From: a virus
Virus record (IMG/VR): IMGVR_UViG_3300008110_001169
Coordinates: 1,812-29,264 of that record
Strand: one strand, 5' to 3'
Length of the DNA: 27,453 nt
The position numbers were made by a program, and so were the translations under genes. Numbering within the stretch: position 1 is the first letter of the stretch; each line of letters starts with the position of its first letter. Of the stretch, positions 1 through 9,203 are shown one piece after another. The notes beneath the pieces are model-generated. The model had not been told where the DNA came from, did no database searches, and was given only the letters and a program-made list of their open reading frames with translations.

Positions 1-1203
1 TCTCTCATTGATAGACAAACATCTAAGATTAATGAAAAGTATGATGCTCAAGCAGCCGCTCTTACAAAAATTTCTGATATTAATTCTGAAATTGCCAACC
101 AGCAAAAACAACAATTAGGTTTAGCAGATGCACTGTCTCGTGGTGATATAGCAGCAGCAGCCGCTGCAGCGCAAGAGATGAGAGCAACTGCAGCAGCAAA
201 TGCACAAGGAAGACAGTCTGGAGTTCTTGACGCTGCTCGTGCTGCAGAACTATCTGGAGTAACATCTGGTGGAATGACAAGGGCACAGATTGAAGAACGT
301 CAGTTCCAGATATCTCAGCAAAGTTTTGCATTACAGCAACAGCGCAAGGTTCTTGAGCAATCAATTGCAGATATTGAAGCAAAACAAATTGCACCACTTA
401 ACGTAGCAAGACTTGCTGCAGAAACTGCAATTCGTGTAGAAGAAGATAAAATTTATAAGATTCAACAAGATAGACTTGTTCCTGCACAAGCAGCATTAAC
501 AAAGGCTGAAGGATTATTAAAGGCTACACAGGATAAACTAAAGGCTGATCTTGACATTATCGAACAAGACAAGCAAGCCTGGGCTGATGCAAAGGTTGCA
601 AGAGACCTAGCCTTACTTGATCAAGGTGCATACAAAGAAGCACTTGTAAAAACTGAGGGAGTTGCAAAGGGTGTACTAGATAAGATACTTGCCCTAAATA
701 CAACAGTAAGAACAATCCATAATATTCATACAACATATACATCATCAGGTAGTCCTAGTGGTGGTGGAAGCAGCACACAGAAGAAGATGTATGGTGGCAA
801 AATCATGCCAATGAATTATGGAGGTATGGTTCCTAAGTATATGGCTGTTGGTGGCAAGGTTGGCTCTGATACCGTACCTGCAATGCTAACTCCTGGAGAG
901 TTCGTAATGAATAAGGCTGCAACTAAGAGATTTGGTCCAATGCTTGAAAATATGAATAACTCTAAATATCCTTCTATGATTAAAGATTTGACCCCAACAA
1001 CCTATACAAATGTTAATTCATCTATGGTAACACCTATCGTAAATAATATGTCAACAACTGTAAGCGATAACTCCAGCACCATGTATAATTATAATGTAGG
1101 AATTAATGTTAATGAATCTAATGCAAGTTCTAACGATATTGCAAGAGCCGTTATTGGTCAGATTAAATATATTGATTCCCAGAGAATTAGAGGACAGAGA
1201 TAA
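1..1203 (+). CDS. Tail tape measure protein, C-terminal part (5' end outside window)
   Basis: The frame is open from base 1 to the TAA at 1201-1203, so this is the last 400 codons of a longer gene; the ATG at 178 is only an internal methionine. The first two thirds is Ala/Gln/Glu-rich and predicted alpha-helical coiled coil, as expected of a protein that spans the tail lumen and sets tail length. At about 850-945 it carries GGKVGSDTVPAMLTPGEFVM, a signature seen near the C-termini of many phage tape measure proteins. The last 90 residues are Asn/Ser/Thr-rich. The stop overlaps the next start as TAATG, and minor tail genes follow, as in siphoviruses. I see no tail-sheath gene, but the upstream genes are not in the window. 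Confidence 0.88.
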   Translation, partial: SLIDRQTSKINEKYDAQAAALTKISDINSEIANQQKQQLGLADALSRGDIAAAAAAAQEMRATAAANAQGRQSGVLDAARAAELSGVTSGGMTRAQIEERQFQISQQSFALQQQRKVLEQSIADIEAKQIAPLNVARLAAETAIRVEEDKIYKIQQDRLVPAQAALTKAEGLLKATQDKLKADLDIIEQDKQAWADAKVARDLALLDQGAYKEALVKTEGVAKGVLDKILALNTTVRTIHNIHTTYTSSGSPSGGGSSTQKKMYGGKIMPMNYGGMVPKYMAVGGKVGSDTVPAMLTPGEFVMNKAATKRFGPMLENMNNSKYPSMIKDLTPTTYTNVNSSMVTPIVNNMSTTVSDNSSTMYNYNVGINVNESNASSNDIARAVIGQIKYIDSQRIRGQR

Positions 1204-1844
1204 TGGCTACAGCCGCATACCTAACTGGAAGACGCAGATACCAACGACCACAGGCCATCCTATGGTCTGAGAACGCTGGAACTCTTCAGGATGGTCTTTA
1301 TGTACCAACAGGCTATGAAATAGGCGCAGATGCCCCAGAGGGGGCTGACGCAGCCCTTCTAGACCAGTTCATGATCTTGTCTGACGATAATCGAGGGGAA
1401 CTTCAGTTTAATCCAACAAGAATAGAACAACGTCAAAGAACTATCAATGGTAGGATGAGGTCTTATCATATTGCAGATAAGTTAACTATGTCATTGTCTT
1501 GGAATAATCTTCCATCAAGAGGTTTTTATCTACCCCCAGATTTTAATGTCACAACAGGTGCATCTCCATATAAGAGAGTCGCTAATGAAGAACATACCTC
1601 AGATGGTGGTGCTGGTGGAGTAGAAATTTTGGATTGGTATGAGAACCATCCTGGACCATTCTGGATGTATCTATCATATGATAAGTATAGTAATTTTGGC
1701 AAAGATACTGCAGCATATGGTCATCTACAGCAATACAATCAAATCATGCAAGTCTATTTTGCTGACTTTAACTATACAGTTGTAAAACGTGGTGGAAGCA
1801 ACTTTGATTTCTGGAATATATCGGTAACACTGGAAGAGGTCTAA
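1203..1844 (+). CDS. Minor tail protein directly after tape measure
   Basis: 213 aa. The start overlaps the tape-measure stop (TAATG at 1202-1205). The protein is rich in aromatic residues and beta-prone (FWMYLSYDKYSNFG, YFADFNYTVVKRGGSNFDFW), with no signal peptide or membrane segment. Its place between the tape measure and the long hub-like protein is where distal tail or baseplate-adaptor proteins lie in siphoviruses, so a role joining tail tube to tail tip is inferred. I do not see a diagnostic motif, and 'minor tail protein' is as far as the sequence supports. Confidence 0.7.
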   Translation: MATAAYLTGRRRYQRPQAILWSENAGTLQDGLYVPTGYEIGADAPEGADAALLDQFMILSDDNRGELQFNPTRIEQRQRTINGRMRSYHIADKLTMSLSWNNLPSRGFYLPPDFNVTTGASPYKRVANEEHTSDGGAGGVEILDWYENHPGPFWMYLSYDKYSNFGKDTAAYGHLQQYNQIMQVYFADFNYTVVKRGGSNFDFWNISVTLEEV

Positions 1845-1845
1845 G

Positions 1846-4800
1846 TTGTTTGTTAACGAAGCACTAAAGACTCATCTAGAAACCTCATCAACTGTTCAAC
1901 TGCAGTCATTGGTTTTGGCTGAGTGGAATATGAACATGCCAGATAATATATTTAAACTCGGCAACTATAGATATCGACCAACAACTGCTGGGTCAACATA
2001 TCTTAATCTGCCAAACACTTTTGATATTTCTGACACTGGAAACTTTTATACTGGTGCAACTGATGCAGATATTACAGTGGACGGTGGGTTTGATGATTCA
2101 GATGTTCCACAATCTTTTACATCTAGCAATGAAAAAATGAAGATGATTTATTCTTTAGAAGATTGTCTTAAGCCGTTTAGACCTAGATCTGGAATCAATA
2201 AACCACTTTATTTTAACAACAAGTTCTTGCCTAACTCTGGTGCAAGCATGGCTCAACGCCCTAGATACTATATGCCTTCTAGATATGATCAATTTAAATA
2301 CTGGACTTCTTATAGAACAGAAGCAAGTGTAGAGCGTGGAATAGCAAAAAATAAATCTAACTCTTTGTTTTATATTGATGATGCTGTACCATTTGTTGTT
2401 TATAAAGAAAATGTTCCCGCAAATAGACTTGTAGTAAAAATGCAAACAAATGTGGGAGACGTTAATCTTGGACCATTTAAAAATGGCTCAACTGAGTTTG
2501 CTGATCCATTCTTTGGTGCTGCAAACAAAACAACCCCAACAAGATGGAAGATTCAATATCTTAAAGGAAACAACTGGTCAGATGCCTACAACTTTACTGA
2601 AAATGATACTCGTCAAGATGGAACCCCAATCATTGGTTCTAATGGATATGTTGAACTTGAGTATGGCCTTATTATTCCAGAAGACTACAGATCATCTTTT
2701 ATTTTTGCTGAGCGGTATTCATCAGCAACATTGCTACCAGATACATCTATTCAAGGTTATGCATATCTAGTAGTAGAAACTGGTAATACCAGAGGAACAT
2801 TTTATATCTGGATAGACGGAGAGTACGAAACATTTACCCCAGAATATGGGTGGACTCTTGGTTCTGAATCAATTACTAATAACTCAGGGTTTGTAACTGA
2901 TCTTACATCTCCAGACTCTTTTACAGATACCGTCGTAGGTGGAACAACATATAGAGAATTTGAATATATTCGTGGCATTAGAATCGTTGTTGACACGATG
3001 AACAAGTTTGATTCAACATTTGATTTAATTGAAATGTCACCTAGACTAGTTGTAGATATTTCAGACAAAGTTATTGATTTTAAGATTACAAAAACACTTT
3101 CAGATATTGGAGTTACGTCTCTTCCAGTTGGTCAACTACTTGCCTCAAATGGATCTCTAACTGTGTTTGATGATGATCAAGCCTTTAATGAAGAAAATAC
3201 CACAAGCATTATATCTAAATATATAAGAAAAAACATTAAGTTTAATTTTTATGAAACAGTTCTTGATGTTGATGGGTTTGATTATTTCATTCCAATAAAG
3301 ACATTATACTCAGAGGGATTTCCACAAGCAGATATAACTGCTGGAACCATATCCATTAGCCTTAGAGACTTTTTCTTTTTCCTAGAGTCTATGCCAGCCC
3401 CTAGACTTCTTACAACACAGACCTCATTAAGTTATGCCATAACGCTACTTCTTGATTATATCGGAGTAAGTAATTATACTTTTAAAAGAGTTGCAAATGA
3501 GTCCGATCCAATTATTCCATTTTTCTTTATAGCGCCAGATCAAAACGTTGCACAGGTTTTAAATCAACTTGCACTTGCTACACAAACAGCAATGTTTTTT
3601 GATGAATACAATAACTTTGTAGTAATGAGCAAAGACTATATGATGCCAACAGCAGCACAAAGATCTACAGACTTTGTGATAAGCGGATCAAATAATCAAA
3701 CAGACTCAGGCGTAATTGAAAATGCTACATCTGGAAATCTACCAAATATTATCTCTATTGCATCACAAGATAATAAAATTTATAACGATGGAAAGATTAA
3801 CTATACTGCTAGATACATTCAAAGATCATACGGAGTTATCCGTGATGCACACAAACTTGACCGTGATAAAACTTGGGTATACAAGCCATCCCTTTTGTGG
3901 GAATCGGCAGGTACTGAAAACCTTAAGACAATTAACGAAGTAGCAGCAAAACAATCGGCATATAGCCTATCCGCAATACCTATTAACTCAAATGTTTTAA
4001 ACACTCCTCCAGTAGTAGTACAAAATGCTATGACCAATAATGTTATTGATCTTGGAGAGAACGTATACTGGCTAACAAGATACCAAGGATATGTTTATTC
4101 AAATGGAGAGGTCATTAAGTTTGATGCCGCCCAATTTAATATCACTGGAACTGGCAATGTTTGGATATCAAGCAACCAAGAGTATCAGAAATACTTTGCA
4201 TCACTTCCTTTTAATGGCAAGATCTATCCTACTGGTTTAATTAGAATATATGCTTTGCCATATTATGAAACAGTAGACGGAATTACCAGAATGCAAAACG
4301 GTGCAGTGGTTGAGCATGGCCGTGCACAGTTTGGGACTAAGATAACCTCACATACTGCTGGAATCGATCCGTACTGGTCTAATAATGATTATGTTCGTGG
4401 ATGCGATATGCAATCTCAATATCTATTTACCACACAACTAGATTCAGATGTTACTCTGCCAGCAACTACAGTCGGGGCAGCAGGGGTTAACAGTGCAACA
4501 GCAAAACAAACAACAAGAAACGGTATTATAAAGAACTTTATGGCAACAAATTATTTGACAGAAACTGCTGTAAATAATTTAAAATCAACAGAGGCTGGAA
4601 CTATTCAATCATCAGCACTTGTAATGAATGGCCCATCTTTTAAAACAACTGAGACTCCATTAAACTTTGTTTCTTATGTATATAAAAATTTAAATAATGC
4701 ATACAAGCACTTTGGAACAAGACTTCGTATTGTTGGTAAGATTGAAAATAGTACCACAAGAACACAAACCCCAATTGGTAGTACTACGTATTTCCAGGCT

Positions 4801-5055
4801 CCAGGAACTCAGCCAAATCAAAATGTGAATATTGGTGGAGGTTCGGGTGGAGTTGCAGTCTTGCTTAATCCAGAAACAAATAATGGATACTACTTTGAAA
4901 TCGTTGCTCTTACAGAGGATAACATTAACTCATACCTTAAGTTAAATACTAAAAATGAGGCTGAACTTTCAATTAATAATATTATGTTCTATAAGATTAA
5001 AAAAGAATCATCATCAGATAAGGCCATTCCAGTAAAACTTTGGGGAGGTGTTTGA
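1846..5055 (+). CDS. Large tail-tip / hub-like minor tail protein
   Basis: 1069 aa, translated from TTG at 1846; the ribosome site GGAAGAGG at 1832-1839 sits 6 bases upstream, and no ATG lies nearby in frame. Residues of roughly 395-620 contain a block (DKVIDFKITKTLSDIG, then SLRDFFFFLESMP, then DQNVAQVLNQLALATQTAMFF) that resembles hub proteins which thread the tail tip. The N-terminal part and the C-terminal 350 residues are beta-rich, Asn/Thr/Tyr-rich and look like carbohydrate- or surface-contacting beta-sandwich regions. It probably forms the central tail-tip complex with the next gene. The 3' end overlaps that gene by 8 bases. The family call rests on position and general pattern, not on a catalytic motif. 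Confidence 0.68.
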   Translation: MFVNEALKTHLETSSTVQLQSLVLAEWNMNMPDNIFKLGNYRYRPTTAGSTYLNLPNTFDISDTGNFYTGATDADITVDGGFDDSDVPQSFTSSNEKMKMIYSLEDCLKPFRPRSGINKPLYFNNKFLPNSGASMAQRPRYYMPSRYDQFKYWTSYRTEASVERGIAKNKSNSLFYIDDAVPFVVYKENVPANRLVVKMQTNVGDVNLGPFKNGSTEFADPFFGAANKTTPTRWKIQYLKGNNWSDAYNFTENDTRQDGTPIIGSNGYVELEYGLIIPEDYRSSFIFAERYSSATLLPDTSIQGYAYLVVETGNTRGTFYIWIDGEYETFTPEYGWTLGSESITNNSGFVTDLTSPDSFTDTVVGGTTYREFEYIRGIRIVVDTMNKFDSTFDLIEMSPRLVVDISDKVIDFKITKTLSDIGVTSLPVGQLLASNGSLTVFDDDQAFNEENTTSIISKYIRKNIKFNFYETVLDVDGFDYFIPIKTLYSEGFPQADITAGTISISLRDFFFFLESMPAPRLLTTQTSLSYAITLLLDYIGVSNYTFKRVANESDPIIPFFFIAPDQNVAQVLNQLALATQTAMFFDEYNNFVVMSKDYMMPTAAQRSTDFVISGSNNQTDSGVIENATSGNLPNIISIASQDNKIYNDGKINYTARYIQRSYGVIRDAHKLDRDKTWVYKPSLLWESAGTENLKTINEVAAKQSAYSLSAIPINSNVLNTPPVVVQNAMTNNVIDLGENVYWLTRYQGYVYSNGEVIKFDAAQFNITGTGNVWISSNQEYQKYFASLPFNGKIYPTGLIRIYALPYYETVDGITRMQNGAVVEHGRAQFGTKITSHTAGIDPYWSNNDYVRGCDMQSQYLFTTQLDSDVTLPATTVGAAGVNSATAKQTTRNGIIKNFMATNYLTETAVNNLKSTEAGTIQSSALVMNGPSFKTTETPLNFVSYVYKNLNNAYKHFGTRLRIVGKIENSTTRTQTPIGSTTYFQAPGTQPNQNVNIGGGSGGVAVLLNPETNNGYYFEIVALTEDNINSYLKLNTKNEAELSINNIMFYKIKKESSSDKAIPVKLWGGV

Positions 5056-5929
5056 AAACATCTATGCTTTATCAGAAAACTATTCTCAGAACAGCGTGTT
5101 TACTGTAGGAGAAACTCTTTCCAAGGCTTTTGGTGATACTCAAATTGATGCCAGCGAGTCATTTAGAAAGTATGCAATGAGTGGAATGGTTCAGTCAACC
5201 TATCTATCTGGAATTAGTGCTCAAGAGCCTCCTAAATATAATCTTTATTTTGAAGAATTTGGAACCATTATGCGAGAAGCAGCATACTTTGATATTAAGT
5301 ATGACCGTGCATACCCAGCACTTTACGCACAACTATCTCCTACTTTTAATAGAATTAAGGGTTATACCACTTCTGGATTCCAGGCAGATTCTTATGGCGC
5401 AGAGTTCCTTATATTTAATTCAACTGATTCATGGCTTAACCTTGATGAGACTAGCGGTAACTTCCTAAGAATTCAGGGTATAACATTTACACAAGATACG
5501 ACACACGAACTAACTGTAGACGAATACTTCCAAAAGCGTGGTAATCTATCAGACCCAGAATTCAAAGGTAGCGCACTGGCATTTTCACCTTTAGTAGAAA
5601 AGTCTAAGTATGATGAGATTAGACAAAGTAGAATGATCTATGGCAAGAATGAGTTTGCCATTGACAGTATTTATATTCAAACCCAAGATGATGCAGAAGC
5701 CCTTATGGGATGGATTATTAATAAGGTTATGCATCCAAAAAAGTCTATTGGAGTAAACCTATTCTCAATCCCAACATTGCAACTTGGAGATATTGTTACA
5801 GTTAACTATAAAAATAGCGATGGTTTGGATCTTGTAACACCTTCTGCTTCAAGGTTTGTGGTCTATAATATAGACTATACAAGAAATAACAATGGACCAA
5901 ACATGACAATATATTTAAGCGAGGTGTAG
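5048..5929 (+). CDS. Tail-tip protein, second hub-associated component
   Basis: 293 aa, starting at GTG 5048. This is the first possible start after the in-frame TAA at 5033-5035, and the GGGGAG just before it suggests translation coupled to the preceding gene, which ends 8 bases inside. The protein ends with a beta-rich region (LGDIVTVNYKNSDG, RFVVYNIDYTRNN, MTIYLSEV) typical of tail-tip proteins in which a small beta-barrel closes the polypeptide. No enzyme motif is visible. Gene order makes it a partner of the 1069-aa protein; the pair may be one functional hub split in two. The annotation is by context and general fold pattern. Confidence 0.6.
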   Translation: MFENIYALSENYSQNSVFTVGETLSKAFGDTQIDASESFRKYAMSGMVQSTYLSGISAQEPPKYNLYFEEFGTIMREAAYFDIKYDRAYPALYAQLSPTFNRIKGYTTSGFQADSYGAEFLIFNSTDSWLNLDETSGNFLRIQGITFTQDTTHELTVDEYFQKRGNLSDPEFKGSALAFSPLVEKSKYDEIRQSRMIYGKNEFAIDSIYIQTQDDAEALMGWIINKVMHPKKSIGVNLFSIPTLQLGDIVTVNYKNSDGLDLVTPSASRFVVYNIDYTRNNNGPNMTIYLSEV

Positions 5930-5930
5930 T

Positions 5931-6827
5931 ATGGGTGCTTATGATGATGGCGGAATGACTAAGGCAAAATTGGCAGCAGCACAAGCAGCAGAAACTAAAC
6001 GTGAAAATCAACGTGCTGCAGATCAAGCAATGCTTAAAAAAGCAGAAGAATTAAAAGCAAAAGCAGAAGCAAATCTTGCCAATGTACTAAAAACACAGGT
6101 AGCGGTTGCAGCAGCACAGGGTGCTACTGGTGACTATAGTAATATGAGTTCTATTATGAAAAATCCTGAAGCATATCAGGCTTTTAAGGATGCTCGTTTA
6201 GAAAGAGTTAAAGAAACTAGAATTGCTAATACACCATTAAAACCAGCAACAACAACTGTAGTCACACCATCTAGCACTGGCACTACCTATTATGGTGGCA
6301 GTACAACAACTACTACAACAACTACTCCAACTCCAACTCCCGCAACACCAGCAACAGTTTCTCCTGTAGTTCAGGCACCTCCTGCTCCACCAGTAAAAAC
6401 AGCCCCTATAGATACAGTTTTATTTAATGATGAACAAGTTCCAATTGAGGTTATGAGTGACCTTATATTTGAAGATATTGGTGGCCACGAATTAATTAAT
6501 ATTGCTAGAAATGATATTATTAATGGTCAAGATATATCCTATCAACCAATTAAAAATTTAACATCTTTACAACAGCAGTATAACCCAAACAATATTTTAA
6601 GTGTTCAGTCTACATCAGATAAGTATTTTTCTAACTTTGCTATCAAACTAGAAAACAAGACTCCAAATGTTGGTAATGGCCCTTTTGGATCAAATGTCTA
6701 TATTGACCCCCTTACTGGCAATATGGTTGTTGATGCTATTAATCTTGAGACTGATGAGCAAATTGAGATAGAAATCACTCTAAGTGGTACAATATATGAA
6801 GCAGATTTAACTGGGAGCGAATCATGA
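5931..6827 (+). CDS. Tail-region protein with helical N-terminus and Thr/Pro linker
   Basis: 298 aa with a clear ribosome site (GAGGTG) before ATG 5931. Three parts are visible. Residues of about 10-60 are an Ala/Lys/Glu-rich helix, probably a coiled coil. Residues of about 100-165 are a low-complexity linker with a run of eight threonines followed by alternating Thr-Pro, Ala-Pro and Pro-Pro. The C-terminal 130 residues look folded and end with a beta-rich segment. This plan, oligomerising helix then stiff exposed linker then head, is common in virion appendages. Its place between tail-tip genes and putative receptor-binding genes fits a structural role. No known family is recognised. Confidence 0.5.
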   Translation: MGAYDDGGMTKAKLAAAQAAETKRENQRAADQAMLKKAEELKAKAEANLANVLKTQVAVAAAQGATGDYSNMSSIMKNPEAYQAFKDARLERVKETRIANTPLKPATTTVVTPSSTGTTYYGGSTTTTTTTTPTPTPATPATVSPVVQAPPAPPVKTAPIDTVLFNDEQVPIEVMSDLIFEDIGGHELINIARNDIINGQDISYQPIKNLTSLQQQYNPNNILSVQSTSDKYFSNFAIKLENKTPNVGNGPFGSNVYIDPLTGNMVVDAINLETDEQIEIEITLSGTIYEADLTGSES

Positions 6828-7969
6828 TTACTAATACTGGCAAGTCTATTATTGGCAAATACCTGCTTGGACAGGCTCCAGCATATGCCTCATACCTTGC
6901 AATCGGCTGTGGGCCTACCCCATTGGCTACTGGAGATACTCCAGCAAACTTCTCTACAAAACAAAACCTAGACTTTGAGATGTTTCGCATTCCCATTTCT
7001 TCCAGGGGATTTGTAAATGAAGAAGGAGTATCAAAGATAGTCCTAACAGCAGAACTTCCAACAGAAGAAAGATATGAGATTAGCGAAGTTGGTATTTATT
7101 CAGCAGGTTCTAATCCATCTGCAGGAGCATATGATAGCAAGACTGTGTTTGCATTTACAACTGGTGAGAACTGGCAACATCACACAGCCGTAGCAGCAAC
7201 TGCAATTGATACTGTTTCTGCCCCACTTGATGATCCAGAAGATAATAATATTATTGCCATTGCAGATCCTGTATTTCAAACAAATGCAGATAACGCTATT
7301 TTTTATAAACCATCTCGTGCAGACAGATATGAAAGATGTAGATTCTTAAATAATACAATTTTAATGCAAGGTGATGATGCAGATCTTACAATAAGCGAAG
7401 ACAGTGGCCCAACGCAAGATCATTTTGTTGTTGAGGCTGGATCAAACCATATACATTTAACTGGAGCAAATGTAGACTTTACAAGAAACTCTCCAATTGA
7501 TGAACTTAGATTAGCATTTTCTTTAATTAGTAAAGATGGAGATTCTGTCTCAGTTCCAGATACAGTTAGAATTCTTGTTGATTTTTCTTCTACAGATGCA
7601 GGTACTGGAGAATTTGCAAGGTTTGAAGCAGAATTAACAAATGGTGTAGGTGCTGGAGAATATGACTTTACAACCAATAGATATTTTGTTGTATCAAAGC
7701 AACTTCAAGAACTTTACACAACAGCAAACTTTACATGGAATGCTGTTACTGTCGTAAAAATCTACGCTTGTGTTATAGATGCAGGTGTGCCTTCAGAAGA
7801 TTACTATATTGGTCTTGATGCTATTAGACTTGAGAATATTGCAACGGTTAATCCAATCTATGGACTAACGGGATATTCAATCATTCAGAATGCTGATGCA
7901 GAGACAGTAGTTAAGTCTCCCAATACAAGTAACTATGTAGAATTTAGATTCTCAATTGGTGTTACATAA
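6824..7969 (+). CDS. Tail-tip / receptor-contacting structural protein
   Basis: 381 aa, ATGA overlap with the previous gene. The N-terminus (GKYLLGQAPAYASYLAIGCG, then TPLATGDTPA) matches the opening of many phage tail appendage proteins, in which a short helix is followed by a YxAIGxG strand and a beta domain of about 110 residues. A second domain at about residues 190-340 is a probable beta-jelly roll (LRLAFSLISKDGDSV, VRILVDFSSTDAG, DYYIGLDAIRLENI) of the sort used for sugar or surface binding. It is likely a tail-tip appendage. The specific target cannot be read from the sequence. Confidence 0.58.
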   Translation: MITNTGKSIIGKYLLGQAPAYASYLAIGCGPTPLATGDTPANFSTKQNLDFEMFRIPISSRGFVNEEGVSKIVLTAELPTEERYEISEVGIYSAGSNPSAGAYDSKTVFAFTTGENWQHHTAVAATAIDTVSAPLDDPEDNNIIAIADPVFQTNADNAIFYKPSRADRYERCRFLNNTILMQGDDADLTISEDSGPTQDHFVVEAGSNHIHLTGANVDFTRNSPIDELRLAFSLISKDGDSVSVPDTVRILVDFSSTDAGTGEFARFEAELTNGVGAGEYDFTTNRYFVVSKQLQELYTTANFTWNAVTVVKIYACVIDAGVPSEDYYIGLDAIRLENIATVNPIYGLTGYSIIQNADAETVVKSPNTSNYVEFRFSIGVT

Positions 7970-8730
7970 TGGCTGTCGATCCTGGAATTAAAAAGGCTAA
8001 GATTCCTGTCAATGAACTTCCTCCGATAAGCAGCGAAACTGAAGGGTATAGCCTAAGATACAGAGTTATATCAGAAGATAAAAACCGTGTATCACATTGG
8101 TCACCTTTATACCTTGTTAAGCCACAGTATAAATATGTTCCAGGGTCCATTAAGTTTGCATCTGCTAATCAAGTTGCAAGTATAACTTGGGACTCAGTAA
8201 CTGTTTTAAAAGATACCGTAACTATTCAAGAAATTAATAATAAGGCTCTTAATACAGACATTGCTACACTGACAACTTCTGGAGCACACTACATGAAGGT
8301 TGGTGATTGGGTTACCGTATCTGGAGTAGACGCTACGTTTAATGGAACATATGAACTATCCGCAGTTACTGCAAATACATTTAGTTATTATAAAGATAGT
8401 GGAAATGTTGCCTCTGTAGCCGTTAGTCCATTAGGAACATATAAAAGAAATTCTGTAATTCAAAAAGCAAAAGAGTATGACATTTGGGTTCGTTGGGACA
8501 GAAATGATGGTGGTGACTGGTTGTATAAACAAAGAATTGAAGGAACAAATATTTCTTTTCCACATCAATCTATTTACACAATAAATGGTGTCGTTCAAGC
8601 ATCTGCCCCTAACAGACTTAGTATTGAAATATTCTTAAAAGGATATCCAATAACAAGAGGGGACGGAGTTCCTTTAGCAGCAGGAACACCATTCTTAAAG
8701 GTTTATAGGTTGCTAAATGAGACCATCTAG
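7969..8730 (+). CDS. Tail protein with fibronectin-III-like domain interrupted by a small beta domain
   Basis: 253 aa, TAATG overlap with the upstream gene. Strands around ASITWDSV (about residue 65) and YDIWVRWDRNDGGDWLYKQR (about residues 170-190) look like the two halves of a fibronectin-III-like sandwich. Between them, at about residues 95-140, lies GDWVTVSGVDATFNGTYELS, a compact module often seen in phage fibre and tail proteins. The insertion is itemised as a finding. A function in surface attachment is inferred. The end of the gene is followed at once by a promoter-like element and a new gene. Confidence 0.55.
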   Translation: MAVDPGIKKAKIPVNELPPISSETEGYSLRYRVISEDKNRVSHWSPLYLVKPQYKYVPGSIKFASANQVASITWDSVTVLKDTVTIQEINNKALNTDIATLTTSGAHYMKVGDWVTVSGVDATFNGTYELSAVTANTFSYYKDSGNVASVAVSPLGTYKRNSVIQKAKEYDIWVRWDRNDGGDWLYKQRIEGTNISFPHQSIYTINGVVQASAPNRLSIEIFLKGYPITRGDGVPLAAGTPFLKVYRLLNETI

Positions 8731-8739
8731 TGATATAAT
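8710..8739 (+). promoter_or_regulatory. Putative extended -10 promoter giving a leaderless transcript
   Basis: TTGCTA (8710-8715; 4 of 6 match to TTGACA) is followed after 18 bases by TATAAT (8734-8739), and TG precedes it (TGATATAAT, an extended -10). The expected transcription start falls about at 8745-8747, next to or at the ATG at 8748. No Shine-Dalgarno sequence precedes that ATG, which fits leaderless translation, common in actinobacteria. The element spans the end of the previous gene and the gap. Confidence 0.6.
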
Positions 8740-8747
8740 GGATATAT

Positions 8748-9191
8748 ATGGCTAAAGTACCGCTTCCAGAACGAGGTCAACCCCTAGACGTTACATACGT
8801 TTACCAGTTGGCTAATGCAATTAATGACCTGTCAACACAGGTATCTTCTGCAACCTATAACTATACAACTGTAGACACTATTAGTGCAGGAAAACAAAGC
8901 ATTAAAACATCCGAGGCTCGTATGATCGGTGGCTATGTTGAAGTAGCAAATAACAGTACAGTGACAGCATCATCCGAAAAAACATTCGCTTATGATTTTC
9001 CAAGCGATTTTAAGTATCAACCAATAGTAACTGCAACTGCAGTCAATATCGGAAACACTCCTGCTGGACAAAATGTAAATGTTATTTTAAAGACAGTTAC
9101 TACATCAAGAGTAGAAGGCATTGTTAGATTTGGTGCATCTGGAGATCTCTCCCTTGCAGTAAATTTGATTGTTATTGGTATTCCAAACTAA
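8748..9191 (+). CDS. Small beta-rich tail-associated protein
   Basis: 147 aa. The ATG at 8748 has no purine-rich ribosome site and lies 8 bases after a TATAAT, so it is probably translated from a leaderless message. The C-terminal 90 residues alternate short strands (TVTASSEKTFAYDFPSDFKY, QPIVTATAV, VNVILKTVTTSRVEGIVRFG), reminiscent of H-type-lectin-like or fibre-end domains. The N-terminus (TYVYQLANAINDLSTQVS) is a short helix that could trimerise. It ends the run of tail genes, which fits a fibre-tip role, but separate transcription suggests it may be needed in different amounts. Family not identified with certainty. Confidence 0.55.
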   Translation: MAKVPLPERGQPLDVTYVYQLANAINDLSTQVSSATYNYTTVDTISAGKQSIKTSEARMIGGYVEVANNSTVTASSEKTFAYDFPSDFKYQPIVTATAVNIGNTPAGQNVNVILKTVTTSRVEGIVRFGASGDLSLAVNLIVIGIPN

Positions 9192-9203
9192 ACAAGGTGG
9201 GTT

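Noticed and set aside
178-180. ATG 178 as the start of the first gene
   Set aside because: The frame is open to base 1 with the same Ala/Gln-rich helical character, so the gene begins outside the window.
2155-2445. Other minus-strand and out-of-frame plus-strand open frames within tail and polymerase genes (for example 2450-2770, 5181-5468, 15568-15849)
   Set aside because: They lie wholly inside well-supported genes, lack start signals and give low-complexity or implausible proteins.
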